Source: Bacteroidales bacterium
GTDB taxonomy: Bacteria > Bacteroidota > Bacteroidia > Bacteroidales > FEN-979
DNA length: 37,356 nt
Direction: 5' to 3'
Assembly: GCA_017882335.1 (NCBI GenBank)
Contig: JADGPR010000025.1
Location: 1-37,356, forward strand
A program made the position numbers and the translations under genes. Shown one piece after another: positions 17,079-26,137 of the stretch. Position 1 is the stretch's first letter. Every line of letters begins with the position of its first letter. A model generated the notes under the pieces. It ran no database searches and was not told where the DNA came from. It was given only the letters and a program-made list of their open reading frames with translations.

Positions 17079-17277
17079 CATAATTTTTATTGATAAAATT
17101 TTTATTGATAAAAAAAGAAACAACAAAAATTGCAGGTCTCTACTTTATTTTGGATCAAAATTACTACTATTATTTAAAATTTCCCAATGGATTGAATATT
17201 TTTTTCGGGATTTAGTAACAACGGATTAACTATGAAAATTGTTTATGTGTGTTGTCCTTGATTTAAAGCCGGATCAT

Positions 17278-17310
17278 AAAAAAAAGCTGCCTCATGTACG
17301 AGACAGCTTT
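17278..17310 (-). terminator. Rho-independent terminator of the paralog 2 T9SS gene
   Basis: On the minus strand AAAGCTGTCTC pairs with GAGGCAGCTTT across a 6-base loop (GTACAT) and runs into eight U. It sits 44 bases after the stop at 17354. The stem is the same sequence as the terminator of paralog 1. The rest of the 318-bp gap between the paralogs holds the paralog 1 promoter box and AT-rich sequence without genes. Confidence 0.88.
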
Positions 17311-17353
17311 CCATTATTCAGCATATACCTCCTTCCTGCAGCGGAGTGAGGGA

Positions 17354-18937
17354 TTATTGAATAACTATTTTTTTATTAATTGTGCCATTCTCCAGTATGG
17401 CTTTCAGATTATAGATGCCAGTGGATAATACAGAAGTATTAATGGTCATCGTTTTTGCATCAACTATCCGGTTGATCACAAGCTGACCGGCTAAATTGTA
17501 AACGAAGATCTCTTTTATATTCGTATTAGCCTGAACGGTCATAACATCTTTAACGGGATTCGGGAAAACAGTTACTGTATTTGCACCGAGTTCGTTAACA
17601 CCAACCCCGCCAACATAAATATAACCGGTTTTGACCTGTGTGTTTGTTCCGTAATCGTTGGTGACAACCAGGGTGACATTTTTGCGGCCGGATGTATTAT
17701 AAGTAATGGGGGGTGGGTTTTTTAATGCTGAACTTCCCGGAGTTCCGCCCTGGAATGTCCATGCGTATGTGGTGGGACTTCCGGTTGATTCGTTGGTAAA
17801 CGTTGCGGTTTCGCCTAAAGCAAGCAGTGTATCCGGAGTCGAGAATTGTGAAACGGGTGGTTCCAGCGGACCGCCTGTCCATCTGAACATCCCGCCGGTT
17901 GTTGCATCGGTACTAAAACCGCCTGCCCATCCGATCGAACTGTTGTACCATCTTGTAGCAAGGAATTGGGTTCCGATGGTTGCCGTCATGTCAGTCCAGT
18001 TATGCCCGCCATCGAAAGAATAGGTTACACCTGTAAATCCTGTTGCTGCGCCTGTTGTAACATAAGTGTTGGCGGTTCCGGGAAGATAGGCAAAGTCATT
18101 GGTAAAAACGTTCCCGGTTGCTGTAACTGCTGTCCAGGTTGTACCTCCATCATGAGATTCCACCAACTCACCAGTTGAGGTTGCATTCTTATCCATTGCG
18201 ATCCCATTACTACCATCCTTGAACCTGACATCCACATATTTTGCGTTCCATCCTGTAACAGGGATTGCTGCAACGGTCCAGTTAAGTCCTTTGTTAACGC
18301 TCTTGTAAATTCGTCCTTTATTGGTTCCGAACCACAAAGTGTCATGCACTGCAGAATAATAACCTACCACTCCGAATTCGCCGGATACCGGTGCAGGGCT
18401 GTTGGCAGGAGGGACTGCGGTCCAGGTTGTTCCTCCATCGGTAGTGGTATACATTTCAAATTTACCGGTGATCGGATCACCCATGGCCCATCCGGTATTG
18501 GCATCAAAGAAATGGATGCAATCGGGGAAGGATGCACTGTTGCTGAAAAGAGCCGTGGTCTGGCGGGTCCATGTTGTCCCTCCATCTATAGTAACATAAA
18601 CTCCCTGGGGATTGGATCCGGTTTGCCTGTACATCGCTACATAAGCTTTGGTTGCAGTCATTCCGAAGATCATAGCCGGTTCCATACCGGAACATCCATT
18701 GATGACGCCGGGTGTCCATAAGGCACCGCCATTGGCCGTTTTTGTGAATTCCTGGATGTAGTTGGTGGGTGTGACGCCATCATAAGCAGTAGCCCATACG
18801 ATACTTGAGTCAACGACGTTGACATACTTTATACCCCTGGATGCAGTTGTGAATCCACTGGCCTGTTCGGTCCACTGGGCATTCGAAATCATTGATGCCG
18901 CAAAAAATGCGACCATAAAGAGTAATGCTTTTTTCAT
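17354..18937 (-). CDS. T9SS-exported BNR/YCF48-like propeller protein with PKD domain (paralog 2)
   Basis: About 527 residues from the ATG at 18935-18937, which opens a signal peptide (MKKALLFMVAFFAASMISNAQ). A longer reading frame upstream would add 49 residues without signal character and run through the promoter. Seen: Asp-box blades (TIDGGTTWTRQ, TTDGGTTWTAV, SVNKGLNWTVA, SHDGGTTWTAV, SFDGGHNWTDM), a PKD domain (SQFSTPDTLLALGETATF, TYAWTFQGGTPG) and a type A sorting domain (VFPNPVKDVMTVQ...NKKIVIQ). The C-terminal half is far more similar to paralog 1 than the propeller, consistent with duplication and divergence of the binding part. Confidence 0.85.
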   Translation of the reverse strand: MKKALLFMVAFFAASMISNAQWTEQASGFTTASRGIKYVNVVDSSIVWATAYDGVTPTNYIQEFTKTANGGALWTPGVINGCSGMEPAMIFGMTATKAYVAMYRQTGSNPQGVYVTIDGGTTWTRQTTALFSNSASFPDCIHFFDANTGWAMGDPITGKFEMYTTTDGGTTWTAVPPANSPAPVSGEFGVVGYYSAVHDTLWFGTNKGRIYKSVNKGLNWTVAAIPVTGWNAKYVDVRFKDGSNGIAMDKNATSTGELVESHDGGTTWTAVTATGNVFTNDFAYLPGTANTYVTTGAATGFTGVTYSFDGGHNWTDMTATIGTQFLATRWYNSSIGWAGGFSTDATTGGMFRWTGGPLEPPVSQFSTPDTLLALGETATFTNESTGSPTTYAWTFQGGTPGSSALKNPPPITYNTSGRKNVTLVVTNDYGTNTQVKTGYIYVGGVGVNELGANTVTVFPNPVKDVMTVQANTNIKEIFVYNLAGQLVINRIVDAKTMTINTSVLSTGIYNLKAILENGTINKKIVIQ

Positions 18938-18975
18938 ACCTGAGATTTTAAATTGGTAAATAATTATTATTTGAA

Positions 18976-19008
18976 CAAACTTACATAAAATTTTAAAAAG
19001 AACAACAA
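18976..19008 (-). promoter_or_regulatory. Promoter of paralog 2: TTG, 19-base spacer, TAAGTTTG
   Basis: The minus strand carries TTG (19003-19005) and TAAGTTTG (18976-18983) separated by 19 bases, fitting the Bacteroidota -33/-7 consensus. The -7 box lies 38 bases upstream of the ATG. Confidence 0.65.
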
Positions 19009-19109
19009 GTTGGGTAAAAAAAAGATGGACATCTCCGAAAAAAGAATGGGGCAACTCCTGATTCCTCATTCCGGCCCTCTTCATCCTGAGTGATAAACCA
19101 ATTTTTTCG

Positions 19110-19117
19110 TACTTTTG
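19110..19117 (+). promoter_or_regulatory. -7 box for ffh
   Basis: TACTTTTG matches TAnnTTTG 44 bases before the ffh ATG. No TTG at -33 spacing. It is divergent from the paralog 2 promoter, so the 18938-19161 gap holds two back-to-back start regions. Confidence 0.5.
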
Positions 19118-19161
19118 CGATGGATATTTTAGCAGTAAACATAAAATAAAGGAAGAATAAA

Positions 19162-20499
19162 ATGTTTGAAGGATTGACCGATAAGCTAGACCGGGCGTTT
19201 AAAGTACTCAAAGGACAGGGACATATTACCGAGATCAATGTAGCGGAGACCTTAAAGGATGTCAGGAAAGCATTGCTGGATGCCGACGTCAGTTTCAAGA
19301 TCGCCAAGCAGTTTACAGACACGGTGAAAGATAAAGCGCTGGGGCAAAACGTCCTCACCGCCGTTTCCCCTGCACAGCTGATGGTGAAGATCGTGCATGA
19401 CGAGTTGACAGAATTGATGGGTGGCATGAAAACAGACTTGAACCTGAAAGGCGATCCGGCCGTCATCCTGATTGCAGGTTTACAGGGATCCGGGAAAACC
19501 ACCTTCTCCGCCAAACTGGCAAACTACCTTAAAACAAAAAAAGGAAAAAGCCCGATACTTGTTGCGTGCGACATTTACCGTCCTGCCGCCATCGAACAGC
19601 TTAAGATTCTCGGACAGGAGATTGAAGTCGAGGTCTATTCCGAAGATGATAACAAGGATCCGGTAAAGATCGCAAAGCATGCCATCGCCTCTGCGAAAGA
19701 CCGGGGATTCAATGTCGTGATCATAGACACCGCAGGCCGCCTGGCCATCGATGAAGAGATGATGAATGAGATTGCAGCCGTGAAGAAAGCAGTTAACCCG
19801 CACGAAACCTTGTTCGTTGTGGATTCCATGACCGGACAGGATGCCGTGAATACTGCGAAAGCATTTAATGAACGTCTCGATTTCGAAGGGGTAATCCTTA
19901 CTAAACTCGATGGCGATACCCGCGGTGGAGCTGCACTGACCATCAGGGCTGTGGTTGAAAAACCCATCAAATTTGTAGGAATCGGTGAAAAAATGGAAGC
20001 CATCGATATCTTCTATCCTGAACGTATGGCCGACCGAATCCTGGGTATGGGCGATATCGTTTCACTTGTGGAAAGGGCTCAGGAACAGTTTGACGAAGTG
20101 GAAGCCCATAAGCTCCAGAAAAAAATTGCCAAAAACCAGTTCAACTTCAACGATTTTCTTTCCCAGATTAAACAGATCAAGAAGATGGGCAATGTCAAAG
20201 ACCTGATGGGAATGTTGCCCGGGATGGGAAAGGCGATCCAGAACCTTGACATCGACGACAACGCTTTTAAAGGCATCGAAGCCATCATTCATTCGATGAC
20301 TCCTGAAGAACGTGAAGATCCTGCCGTAATCAATGGAAGCCGGAGGAAACGGATCGCATCAGGAAGCGGCGCAACCATCCAGGAAGTTAACCGGCTCATC
20401 AAGCAGTTTGATGACACACGCCGCATGATGAAAATGGTGACTGCAAGCAAGGGAAGAGGAATGGCCAACATGATGCGGAACATGAAAAATATGAACTAA
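19162..20499 (+). CDS. ffh: Signal recognition particle GTPase Ffh (SRP54)
   Basis: 445 residues, normal length. It binds 4.5S RNA and signal sequences of nascent membrane and secreted proteins and docks with FtsY. Domains seen: N domain (1-90), G domain with P-loop GLQGSGKTT, DTAGRL, TKLDGDTRGG and GIGEKMEAIDIFYPERMADR, and the M domain from about 330 with methionine-rich stretches (MGNVKDLMGMLPGMGKAI, RMMKMVTASKGRGMANMM). First gene of a probable ffh-folD-queE operon; the folD ATG follows after 14 bases. Confidence 0.97.
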   Translation: MFEGLTDKLDRAFKVLKGQGHITEINVAETLKDVRKALLDADVSFKIAKQFTDTVKDKALGQNVLTAVSPAQLMVKIVHDELTELMGGMKTDLNLKGDPAVILIAGLQGSGKTTFSAKLANYLKTKKGKSPILVACDIYRPAAIEQLKILGQEIEVEVYSEDDNKDPVKIAKHAIASAKDRGFNVVIIDTAGRLAIDEEMMNEIAAVKKAVNPHETLFVVDSMTGQDAVNTAKAFNERLDFEGVILTKLDGDTRGGAALTIRAVVEKPIKFVGIGEKMEAIDIFYPERMADRILGMGDIVSLVERAQEQFDEVEAHKLQKKIAKNQFNFNDFLSQIKQIKKMGNVKDLMGMLPGMGKAIQNLDIDDNAFKGIEAIIHSMTPEEREDPAVINGSRRKRIASGSGATIQEVNRLIKQFDDTRRMMKMVTASKGRGMANMMRNMKNMN

Positions 20500-20513
20500 A
20501 AGATGAGAATATT

Positions 20514-21398
20514 ATGAATTTACTGGACGGGAAACTGGTATCCGACAGGATCAAGGCAGAAATAGCAGCAGAAGTAAAAACAAAGATGCTCGATGCAGGA
20601 AAGGAAACGCCTCACCTTGCTGCTATCCTCGTCGGCGAAGATCCTGCAAGCCAGACTTACGTTGCATCAAAAGAGAAAGACTGCATGGAAGTCGGATTCA
20701 TCTCCTCCGTGTATAGATATCCTGCAAACATATCGCAGGAAAAACTCCTTGAGGCCATCCGTTTTCTTAACAACGATAATGATATCGATGGGTTCATTGT
20801 GCAGCTGCCGCTTCCCGGTCATATTGATAAAAACAAGATCATCGAATGCATCGACCCTGCAAAAGACGTGGATGGTTTCCACCCTGTAAATGTCGGACGG
20901 ATGGTACTGAACATTCCTTCTTATATTCCGGCAACTCCTTTTGGCATCATCACTTTGCTGGAACATTACAAAATTGAAACTGAAGGAAAACACTGCGTGG
21001 TGCTTGGGAGAAGCAACATCGTCGGAACTCCTGTCAGCATTCTGCTTTCGCGCAAAAGCAAAACCGGGAATGCAACCGTCACCTTGTGTAACAGCCATAC
21101 CGCGGATCTTCAGGAAATCACTGCAACAGCGGATATCCTCATCGTTGCCATGGGGAAGAAGGAATTCGTAACAGCCGACATGGTGAAAAGTGGTGCAGTT
21201 GTAATTGACGTCGGAATTCACCGGGTTCCATCCCAAGAAACAAAATCCGGATACACACTGACCGGGGATGTGAAATTTAATGAGGTGGCAAAGAAATGCA
21301 GCTACATTTCACCGGTACCGGGTGGGATCGGCCCGATGACCAGGGTATCGCTCCTGCTCAACACCCTCAAGGCTGCTAAAAAAGAATTTATATTCTGA
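20514..21398 (+). CDS. folD: Bifunctional methylene-THF dehydrogenase / methenyl-THF cyclohydrolase
   Basis: 294 residues. It interconverts 5,10-methylene-, 5,10-methenyl- and 10-formyl-tetrahydrofolate with NAD(P). Seen: the catalytic region YVASKEKDCMEVGF with the active Lys, VQLPLPGHIDKNKIIECIDP followed by KDVDGFHPVNVGRM, the Rossmann motif VVLGRSNIVGTPVSILL, and the closing SYISPVPGGIGPMTRVSLL. Nothing is missing. It lies 14 bases after ffh and 4 bases before the earliest queE start. Confidence 0.97.
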   Translation: MNLLDGKLVSDRIKAEIAAEVKTKMLDAGKETPHLAAILVGEDPASQTYVASKEKDCMEVGFISSVYRYPANISQEKLLEAIRFLNNDNDIDGFIVQLPLPGHIDKNKIIECIDPAKDVDGFHPVNVGRMVLNIPSYIPATPFGIITLLEHYKIETEGKHCVVLGRSNIVGTPVSILLSRKSKTGNATVTLCNSHTADLQEITATADILIVAMGKKEFVTADMVKSGAVVIDVGIHRVPSQETKSGYTLTGDVKFNEVAKKCSYISPVPGGIGPMTRVSLLLNTLKAAKKEFIF

Positions 21399-21402
21399 CC
21401 GG

Positions 21403-22035
21403 TTGAACCCAGACGATGAAATATTGCTGAAGGAGGGGAAAGTGCTTCCGCTCATGGAAGAATTCTATTCCTTACAGGGAGAAGGGTTCCATACAGGACG
21501 ACCTTCTTATTTCGCCCGGATCGGGGGCTGCGACGTAGGTTGCCACTGGTGCGACAGCAAGGAATCCTGGAATGCCGAAAAATATCCGCCGGTAGCCACC
21601 GACACGATCATTGAACATGCCGCTTCTTATCCTGCTAAATCCATCGTCGTAACAGGAGGAGAACCGCTTTTGTACAATCTTGACTATCTATGTAAAGGCC
21701 TTCACCTGCAAGGGATCGCCACATTCCTTGAAACATCCGGATCATCAAGACTTAGCGGTGAGTGGGACTGGATCTGCCTGTCGCCGAAAAAAGATGCGCC
21801 ACCATTGCCCGTGATCTTTGAGAAAGCCAATGAATTAAAAGTAATTATCGAAGATGTGCCGGATTTCGGTTGGGCGGAAGAAAATGCCGGCCGGGTTTCA
21901 TCCTCGTGCATCCTGTATCTTCAGCCAGAATGGAGCCTGCGTGATACGATCATCCCGGTGATCGTGAAATATATCCAGATACACCCGAAATGGAAGATCT
22001 CTTTACAAGCACATAAGTATATGAGGATACCGTAA
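21403..22035 (+). CDS. queE: 7-carboxy-7-deazaguanine synthase (radical SAM)
   Basis: About 200-210 residues, the compact QueE type. It rearranges CPH4 to CDG in queuosine/7-deazaguanine synthesis. Seen: LMEEFYSLQGEGFHTGRPSY, then the 4Fe-4S motif CDVGCHWC (Cys43, 47, 50 counting from the first start), then VVTGGEPLL and the C-terminal Q/H-rich end. The longest frame starts at TTG 21403, but a GTG at 21442 has AGGAGG five bases upstream (21431-21436) and would give an N-terminus MLPLMEEFYSLQGEGF that fits family length better. Other queuosine genes are not in the window. Confidence 0.93.
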   Translation: MNPDDEILLKEGKVLPLMEEFYSLQGEGFHTGRPSYFARIGGCDVGCHWCDSKESWNAEKYPPVATDTIIEHAASYPAKSIVVTGGEPLLYNLDYLCKGLHLQGIATFLETSGSSRLSGEWDWICLSPKKDAPPLPVIFEKANELKVIIEDVPDFGWAEENAGRVSSSCILYLQPEWSLRDTIIPVIVKYIQIHPKWKISLQAHKYMRIP

Positions 22036-22053
22036 CAACATCCAGCATCCAGC
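22036..22053. repeat. CATCCAG heptamer, two-plus copies
   Basis: Between the queE stop and the next ATG there are two and a half copies of CATCCAG, the reverse complement of the unit in the 14-copy array at 1-98. It fills most of a 28-base gap. Confidence 0.75.
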
Positions 22054-22063
22054 ATCAGTCAAT

Positions 22064-24013
22064 ATGAAACTTAAACACATAATACCCATACTCACTTTCC
22101 TGCTGCTGCTGAGTTTCACCAGTGCGACTGCACAGACTTCTCCGCTTTCAACAAAATCGAAAAAAGCAGCCTCGATGTTCACGGAGGCGATCGGTTATTA
22201 TGACCGGAAAGATTTTCCGAAAGCAATCCGGATCCTGGATAAGGCCATCCAGGAAGATCCTGCCTTCGTGGAAGCCTTTATCCTGAAAGGTGATATCTTA
22301 TCAGAAGAACAATACCCGAGAGAAGCTATTGTCCAGTATAAAAATGGAATTGCCGCCAACCCTGACTTTTCACCGGTAATCTATTTTATTGTCGCCAATG
22401 TTGAATTGCTGACGGGCCGTTATGAAGATGCGCGGAAAGATTATGAAAAATTCCTCAGCTACCCTGATCAACCGAAGGAAAAACAGGCGAAAGCCAATAA
22501 AAATATCAAATCCTGTGACTTTGGGATCAACTCCATGGCACACCCGGTTCCGTTCAAACCTGAAAATCTCGGCGATAGCATTAATTCTCTTTATGATGAC
22601 TACATAAATGCAGTTACAGCGGATGAACAGCAGTTGTTTCTCACGCGCAAACTTCCCAGGATACATCATGTTTCTACTGAATCCACCGAATTTAACGAGG
22701 ATTTCTACAAGTCGGTAAAAACCGACAGTGTTTGGCGAAGAGCAGTGAACATAGGGGCACCGGTCAATACCGAAGAAAATGAAGGAGCACTTTGTATCTC
22801 CCCGGATGGAAAATATATCTTTTTTGCAGCCTGCAACCGGCAGGATGGCTTCGGCAGCTGCGACCTTTATTGGTCAAAGAAGACCGGCGACATCTGGTCG
22901 GACCCTGAAAACCTGGGATCTGTCGTGAATTCAAGTACATGGGACTCCCAGCCTTCTTTTTCATCCGATGGAAAAACACTCTATTTTGCAAGCAAACGGC
23001 AGGGTGGAAAGGGCAGTTCGGATATCTGGAAAACGGAACTCCAGCCTGATGGTTCATGGAGTATCCCGGTTAACCTTGGAGATTCGATCAATACACGGTT
23101 TGAAGAGATGGCACCCTTCATCCATCCGGATAACCGCACCTTGTATTTTGCTTCAAGAGGTCACCAGGGGATGGGTGGCTATGACCTGTTTTATTCAAGG
23201 CTGGATGCCGACGGGAACTGGTCAACCCCGGTGGATATGGGATATCCCATCAATACGTACGCCGATGAGATCACCCTGGTGGTGAATGCGAAAGGCGATG
23301 TGGCTTATGTTTCAAGTGATAAGTTAGGAGGCAAAGGCGGAATGGATATCTATTCCTTTAAATTATATAAGGAAGCACAGCCGGTACTGGTTACTTATTT
23401 TAAAGGCGTTGTTTTTGATAAGGAAACGAAAAAACGCCTGGAAGCAGAATTTGAACTCGTCGACCTGGCAACAGGAAAGACGGTCTCCCGTTCTTCTTCC
23501 GACCCGGTGAGCGGCGAGTTTCTGCTCTCTCTGCCTACGGAAAAAGACTATGGACTGAATGTTTCCAGGCCCGGTTATCTTTTTTATTCTGATCATTTTG
23601 CCTTGCGTGGCGAAAGTTCAAAAACGAAACCCTTCATTTACAATGTTCCTTTGCAACCCATTAAGGTAGGAGAAACCGTTATCCTGAAAAACATCTTTTT
23701 TGATACGGATAAATATGACCTGAAAGGGGAATCCAGGAGTGAACTGGCAAAACTGATCCAGCTTTTGAAAGGCAACCCGGACATCCATATCGAAATCAGC
23801 GGACATACCGATAACCATGGTTCGGCCGATCACAATATTGTGCTCTCTCGGAACAGGGCCCAGGCAGTTTATGATTATCTCATCGTGAACGGGATTACAC
23901 AGGAACGTTTGAGCTTTTCCGGTTTCGGACTGACCCGTCCCATCGACACCAACGATACGGAACAAGGGCGGGCGAATAACAGGAGAACGGAGTTTAAGGT
24001 CGTCGCTCAGTGA
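22064..24013 (+). CDS. PorE-like TPR / PD40 propeller / CRD / OmpA-domain protein
   Basis: 649 residues. Seen in order: signal peptide (KLKHIIPILTFLLLLSFTSATAQ), TPR-like repeats at about 30-150 (FTEAIGYYDRKDFPKAIRIL, AFVEAFILKGDILSEEQYP), a PD40/WD40-like propeller at about 215-440 (ALCISPDGKYIFFA, QPSFSSDGKTLYFASKRQGG, MAPFIHPDNRTLYFASRGHQ), a carboxypeptidase-regulatory-like domain at about 445-530 (GVVFDKETKKRLEAEFELVD), and an OmpA peptidoglycan-binding domain (NIFFDTDKYDL, ISGHTDNHGSADHN, LSRNRAQAVYDYL). This domain order and length match PorE of the T9SS as known from Porphyromonas gingivalis. T9SS cargo in the same window supports this, but many Bacteroidota encode several proteins of this build, so the assignment is tentative. 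Confidence 0.72.
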   Translation: MKLKHIIPILTFLLLLSFTSATAQTSPLSTKSKKAASMFTEAIGYYDRKDFPKAIRILDKAIQEDPAFVEAFILKGDILSEEQYPREAIVQYKNGIAANPDFSPVIYFIVANVELLTGRYEDARKDYEKFLSYPDQPKEKQAKANKNIKSCDFGINSMAHPVPFKPENLGDSINSLYDDYINAVTADEQQLFLTRKLPRIHHVSTESTEFNEDFYKSVKTDSVWRRAVNIGAPVNTEENEGALCISPDGKYIFFAACNRQDGFGSCDLYWSKKTGDIWSDPENLGSVVNSSTWDSQPSFSSDGKTLYFASKRQGGKGSSDIWKTELQPDGSWSIPVNLGDSINTRFEEMAPFIHPDNRTLYFASRGHQGMGGYDLFYSRLDADGNWSTPVDMGYPINTYADEITLVVNAKGDVAYVSSDKLGGKGGMDIYSFKLYKEAQPVLVTYFKGVVFDKETKKRLEAEFELVDLATGKTVSRSSSDPVSGEFLLSLPTEKDYGLNVSRPGYLFYSDHFALRGESSKTKPFIYNVPLQPIKVGETVILKNIFFDTDKYDLKGESRSELAKLIQLLKGNPDIHIEISGHTDNHGSADHNIVLSRNRAQAVYDYLIVNGITQERLSFSGFGLTRPIDTNDTEQGRANNRRTEFKVVAQ

Positions 24014-24040
24014 CAAGTTTCCATGAATGCCCGCACACTC

Positions 24041-24070
24041 ACACATCCAGTATCTAGTATCCAGCATCTA
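24041..24070. repeat. Degenerate heptamer array ATCCAGT/ATCTAGT/ATCCAGC/ATCTAAT
   Basis: Four 7-bp units just upstream of the thrS promoter belong to the same unit family as the arrays at 1-98 and 22036-22053, here with substitutions. They lie between the PorE-like gene and the thrS promoter. Confidence 0.7.
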
Positions 24071-24077
24071 ATTTTTT

Positions 24078-24109
24078 TTTGCTACTCTGATACTTAATCA
24101 GTACCTTTG
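24078..24109 (+). promoter_or_regulatory. thrS operon promoter: TTTG, 20-base spacer, TACCTTTG
   Basis: TTTG (24078-24081) and TACCTTTG (24102-24109) are spaced 20 bases apart, an excellent match to the Bacteroidota -33/-7 consensus. The -7 box ends 29 bases before the thrS ATG, so the leader is only some 20 bases and leaves no room for a T-box or other long riboregulator. Confidence 0.78.
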
Positions 24110-24138
24110 CACCCCTAAATTTTCAGGAAACTAAGAGG

Positions 24139-26082
24139 ATGATCAACATAACACTACCCGATAATTCCATCAGGCAATATCCCGAAGACATTACCGGGAT
24201 GGAAATTGCAAAAAGCATCAGCGAAGGACTTGCACGCAATGTGCTCTCCGTTTTGGTGAATGATGAAGTTTGGGATGCGACCCGCCCGATCCGGACCGAT
24301 GCGAGGGTACGTTTGCTTACCTGGAATGACGAGGAAGGAAAGGGCACCTTCTGGCATTCCTCTGCCCACCTGATGGCAGAAGCCATCGAACTGCTCTATC
24401 CGGGAGCCAAGTTTGGCATCGGGCCGCATATCGAGAACGGATTTTATTACGATATTGATTTTGGCGATAAAGCCATTTCTTCCGAAGATTTTCCAAAGAT
24501 TGAAGCAAAGATGCTCGAGCTGGCAAAAGAAAACCAGGCATTTGTACGGAAAGAAGTTCCGAAGGCAGAAGCATTGGACTATTTTACCAATAAAAATGAT
24601 GAATATAAGATAGAATTGCTGCAGGATCTTGAGGACGGACAGATCACCTTTTATGAATCCGGCCATTTTACCGATCTTTGCCGTGGCCCTCATTTACCGG
24701 ATACCACAACCATCAAGGCTGTCAAGTTGCTGAATACGGCAGGCGCTTACTGGAGAGGTGACGAAACACGTCGTCAGCTGACACGCATTTATGGCATAAC
24801 CTTCCCGAAACAGAAAGAACTGACCGATTATCTTGCCCTTCTGGAAGAAGCAAAGAAACGCGATCACCGGAAGATCGGCAAGGAAATGGAACTCTTCACT
24901 TTCTCGCAGAAAGTTGGACAGGGGCTTCCCTTATGGCTTCCCAAGGGTGCATTGCTGAGGGAACGCCTCGAAATGTTCCTGAAGAAAGTTCAGAAAAAAG
25001 CCGGCTACCAGCAGGTTATTTGTCCGCATATTGGAAATGTGGAGTTATACAAAACGTCAGGACATTACCAGAAATACGGCGAGAGTTCCTTCCGCCCCAT
25101 AACAACTCCGGTTCCGGGAGAAGAGTTCTTCCTGAAACCAATGAATTGTCCGCACCATTGCGAGATCTACTCCTTCAAACCCAGATCTTACAAAGAACTT
25201 CCTATCCGGATCGCTGAATTCGGAACGGTATACCGTTATGAGCAGAGTGGCGAGCTTCACGGTCTTACCCGCGTTCGTGGATTTACGCAGGATGATGCCC
25301 ATATCTTTTGTACACCCGACCAGGTGAAAGATGAATTTAAAGGTGTGATCGACATTGTCATGCTGATTTTCAAGGCGCTGGATTTTAAGGATTTCGTTAC
25401 CCAGATATCTTTCCGCGACAAGAACAATAAAGAGAAATACATAGGTACCGACGAGAACTGGGAAAAGGCCGAACAGGCCATCCTGGAAGTTGCACAGGAG
25501 CGGGACCTGAACTATGTGATCGCTCCCGATGAAGCTGCTTTCTATGGACCGAAGATGGATTTCATGGTGAAGGATGCCCTCGGAAGGAAATGGCAGTTGG
25601 GCACGATCCAGGTCGATTATAATCTTCCCGACCGTTTTGAACTTGAATACATCGGAAACGACAACCAGAAGCATCGTCCTGTAATGATCCACCGTGCCCC
25701 GTTCGGGTCAATGGAACGCTTTGTTGCTGTTCTGATCGAACATACTGCCGGACAGTTCCCGCTCTGGCTCACTCCCGATCAGGCTATCATCCTGCCAATC
25801 AGTGAAAAATATCAGAATTATGCAGAAAAAGTTTTACAATTCCTGAATAATTCCGATATTCGCGCCCAAATTGACGACAGGAATGAGAAAGCCGGCAAAA
25901 AGATCCGGGATGCCGAACTGGCAAAGATCCCGTTCATGCTGGTAGTAGGAGAGAGGGAAGAACTGGAAGGAACCGTTTCTGTACGAAAGCATGGCCAGGG
26001 TGACCTCGGGCCGCAAAAACTGGAAGACTTCACCCGGTTCATCACGGATGAAGTATCCAAAGAATTAGGAGAAATAAATTGA
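24139..26082 (+). CDS. thrS: Threonine--tRNA ligase
   Basis: 647 residues, full length. It charges tRNA-Thr. Domains seen: N-terminal TGS domain (1-60), the editing domain with [20 protein letters not shown] and the second zinc-like motif [14 protein letters not shown], the class II catalytic core ([44 protein letters not shown], and motif 3 [18 protein letters not shown]), and the C-terminal anticodon-binding domain ([15 protein letters not shown] to the end). The start ATG is immediately preceded by AAGAGG. It is first gene of the thrS-infC-rpmI-rplT operon, a conserved arrangement in many bacteria. Confidence 0.98.
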   Translation: MINITLPDNSIRQYPEDITGMEIAKSISEGLARNVLSVLVNDEVWDATRPIRTDARVRLLTWNDEEGKGTFWHSSAHLMAEAIELLYPGAKFGIGPHIENGFYYDIDFGDKAISSEDFPKIEAKMLELAKENQAFVRKEVPKAEALDYFTNKNDEYKIELLQDLEDGQITFYESGHFTDLCRGPHLPDTTTIKAVKLLNTAGAYWRGDETRRQLTRIYGITFPKQKELTDYLALLEEAKKRDHRKIGKEMELFTFSQKVGQGLPLWLPKGALLRERLEMFLKKVQKKAGYQQVICPHIGNVELYKTSGHYQKYGESSFRPITTPVPGEEFFLKPMNCPHHCEIYSFKPRSYKELPIRIAEFGTVYRYEQSGELHGLTRVRGFTQDDAHIFCTPDQVKDEFKGVIDIVMLIFKALDFKDFVTQISFRDKNNKEKYIGTDENWEKAEQAILEVAQERDLNYVIAPDEAAFYGPKMDFMVKDALGRKWQLGTIQVDYNLPDRFELEYIGNDNQKHRPVMIHRAPFGSMERFVAVLIEHTAGQFPLWLTPDQAIILPISEKYQNYAEKVLQFLNNSDIRAQIDDRNEKAGKKIRDAELAKIPFMLVVGEREELEGTVSVRKHGQGDLGPQKLEDFTRFITDEVSKELGEIN

Positions 26083-26117
26083 TAATTGATAATTCATAAT
26101 TGATAATTCATAATTAA
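26083..26117. repeat. Heptamer array in thrS-infC spacer
   Basis: Alternating ATAATTG and ATAATTC units, five in all, fill the gap after the thrS stop up to the infC ribosome binding site. The unit is related in sequence to the CATAATT heptamers of spacers A-C read on the other strand. Confidence 0.75.
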
Positions 26118-26120
26118 AAG

Positions 26121-26137
26121 TAGGAGGATATACTATA
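26121..26137 (+). promoter_or_regulatory. Shine-Dalgarno sequence and AUA start of infC
   Basis: TAGGAGGA (AGGAGG at 26122-26127) is followed after 7 bases by ATA at 26135-26137, in frame with the whole IF-3 sequence. A full-strength Shine-Dalgarno sequence is rare in this window, and here it accompanies a non-canonical start codon. Confidence 0.8.

Noticed and set aside
18993-19514. 173-residue minus-strand frame over the ffh start
   Set aside because: It overlaps the ffh promoter and N domain and shows only serine-rich shadow composition.
20667-21236. 189-residue minus-strand frame within folD
   Set aside because: Antisense to a fully conserved folD; no start signal or motif.
24110-24138. 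T-box or other riboswitch before thrS
   Set aside because: The promoter lies too close; the leader is only some 20-29 bases.
25057-25692. 211-residue minus-strand frame
   Set aside because: Antisense to the catalytic core of thrS, which is intact.
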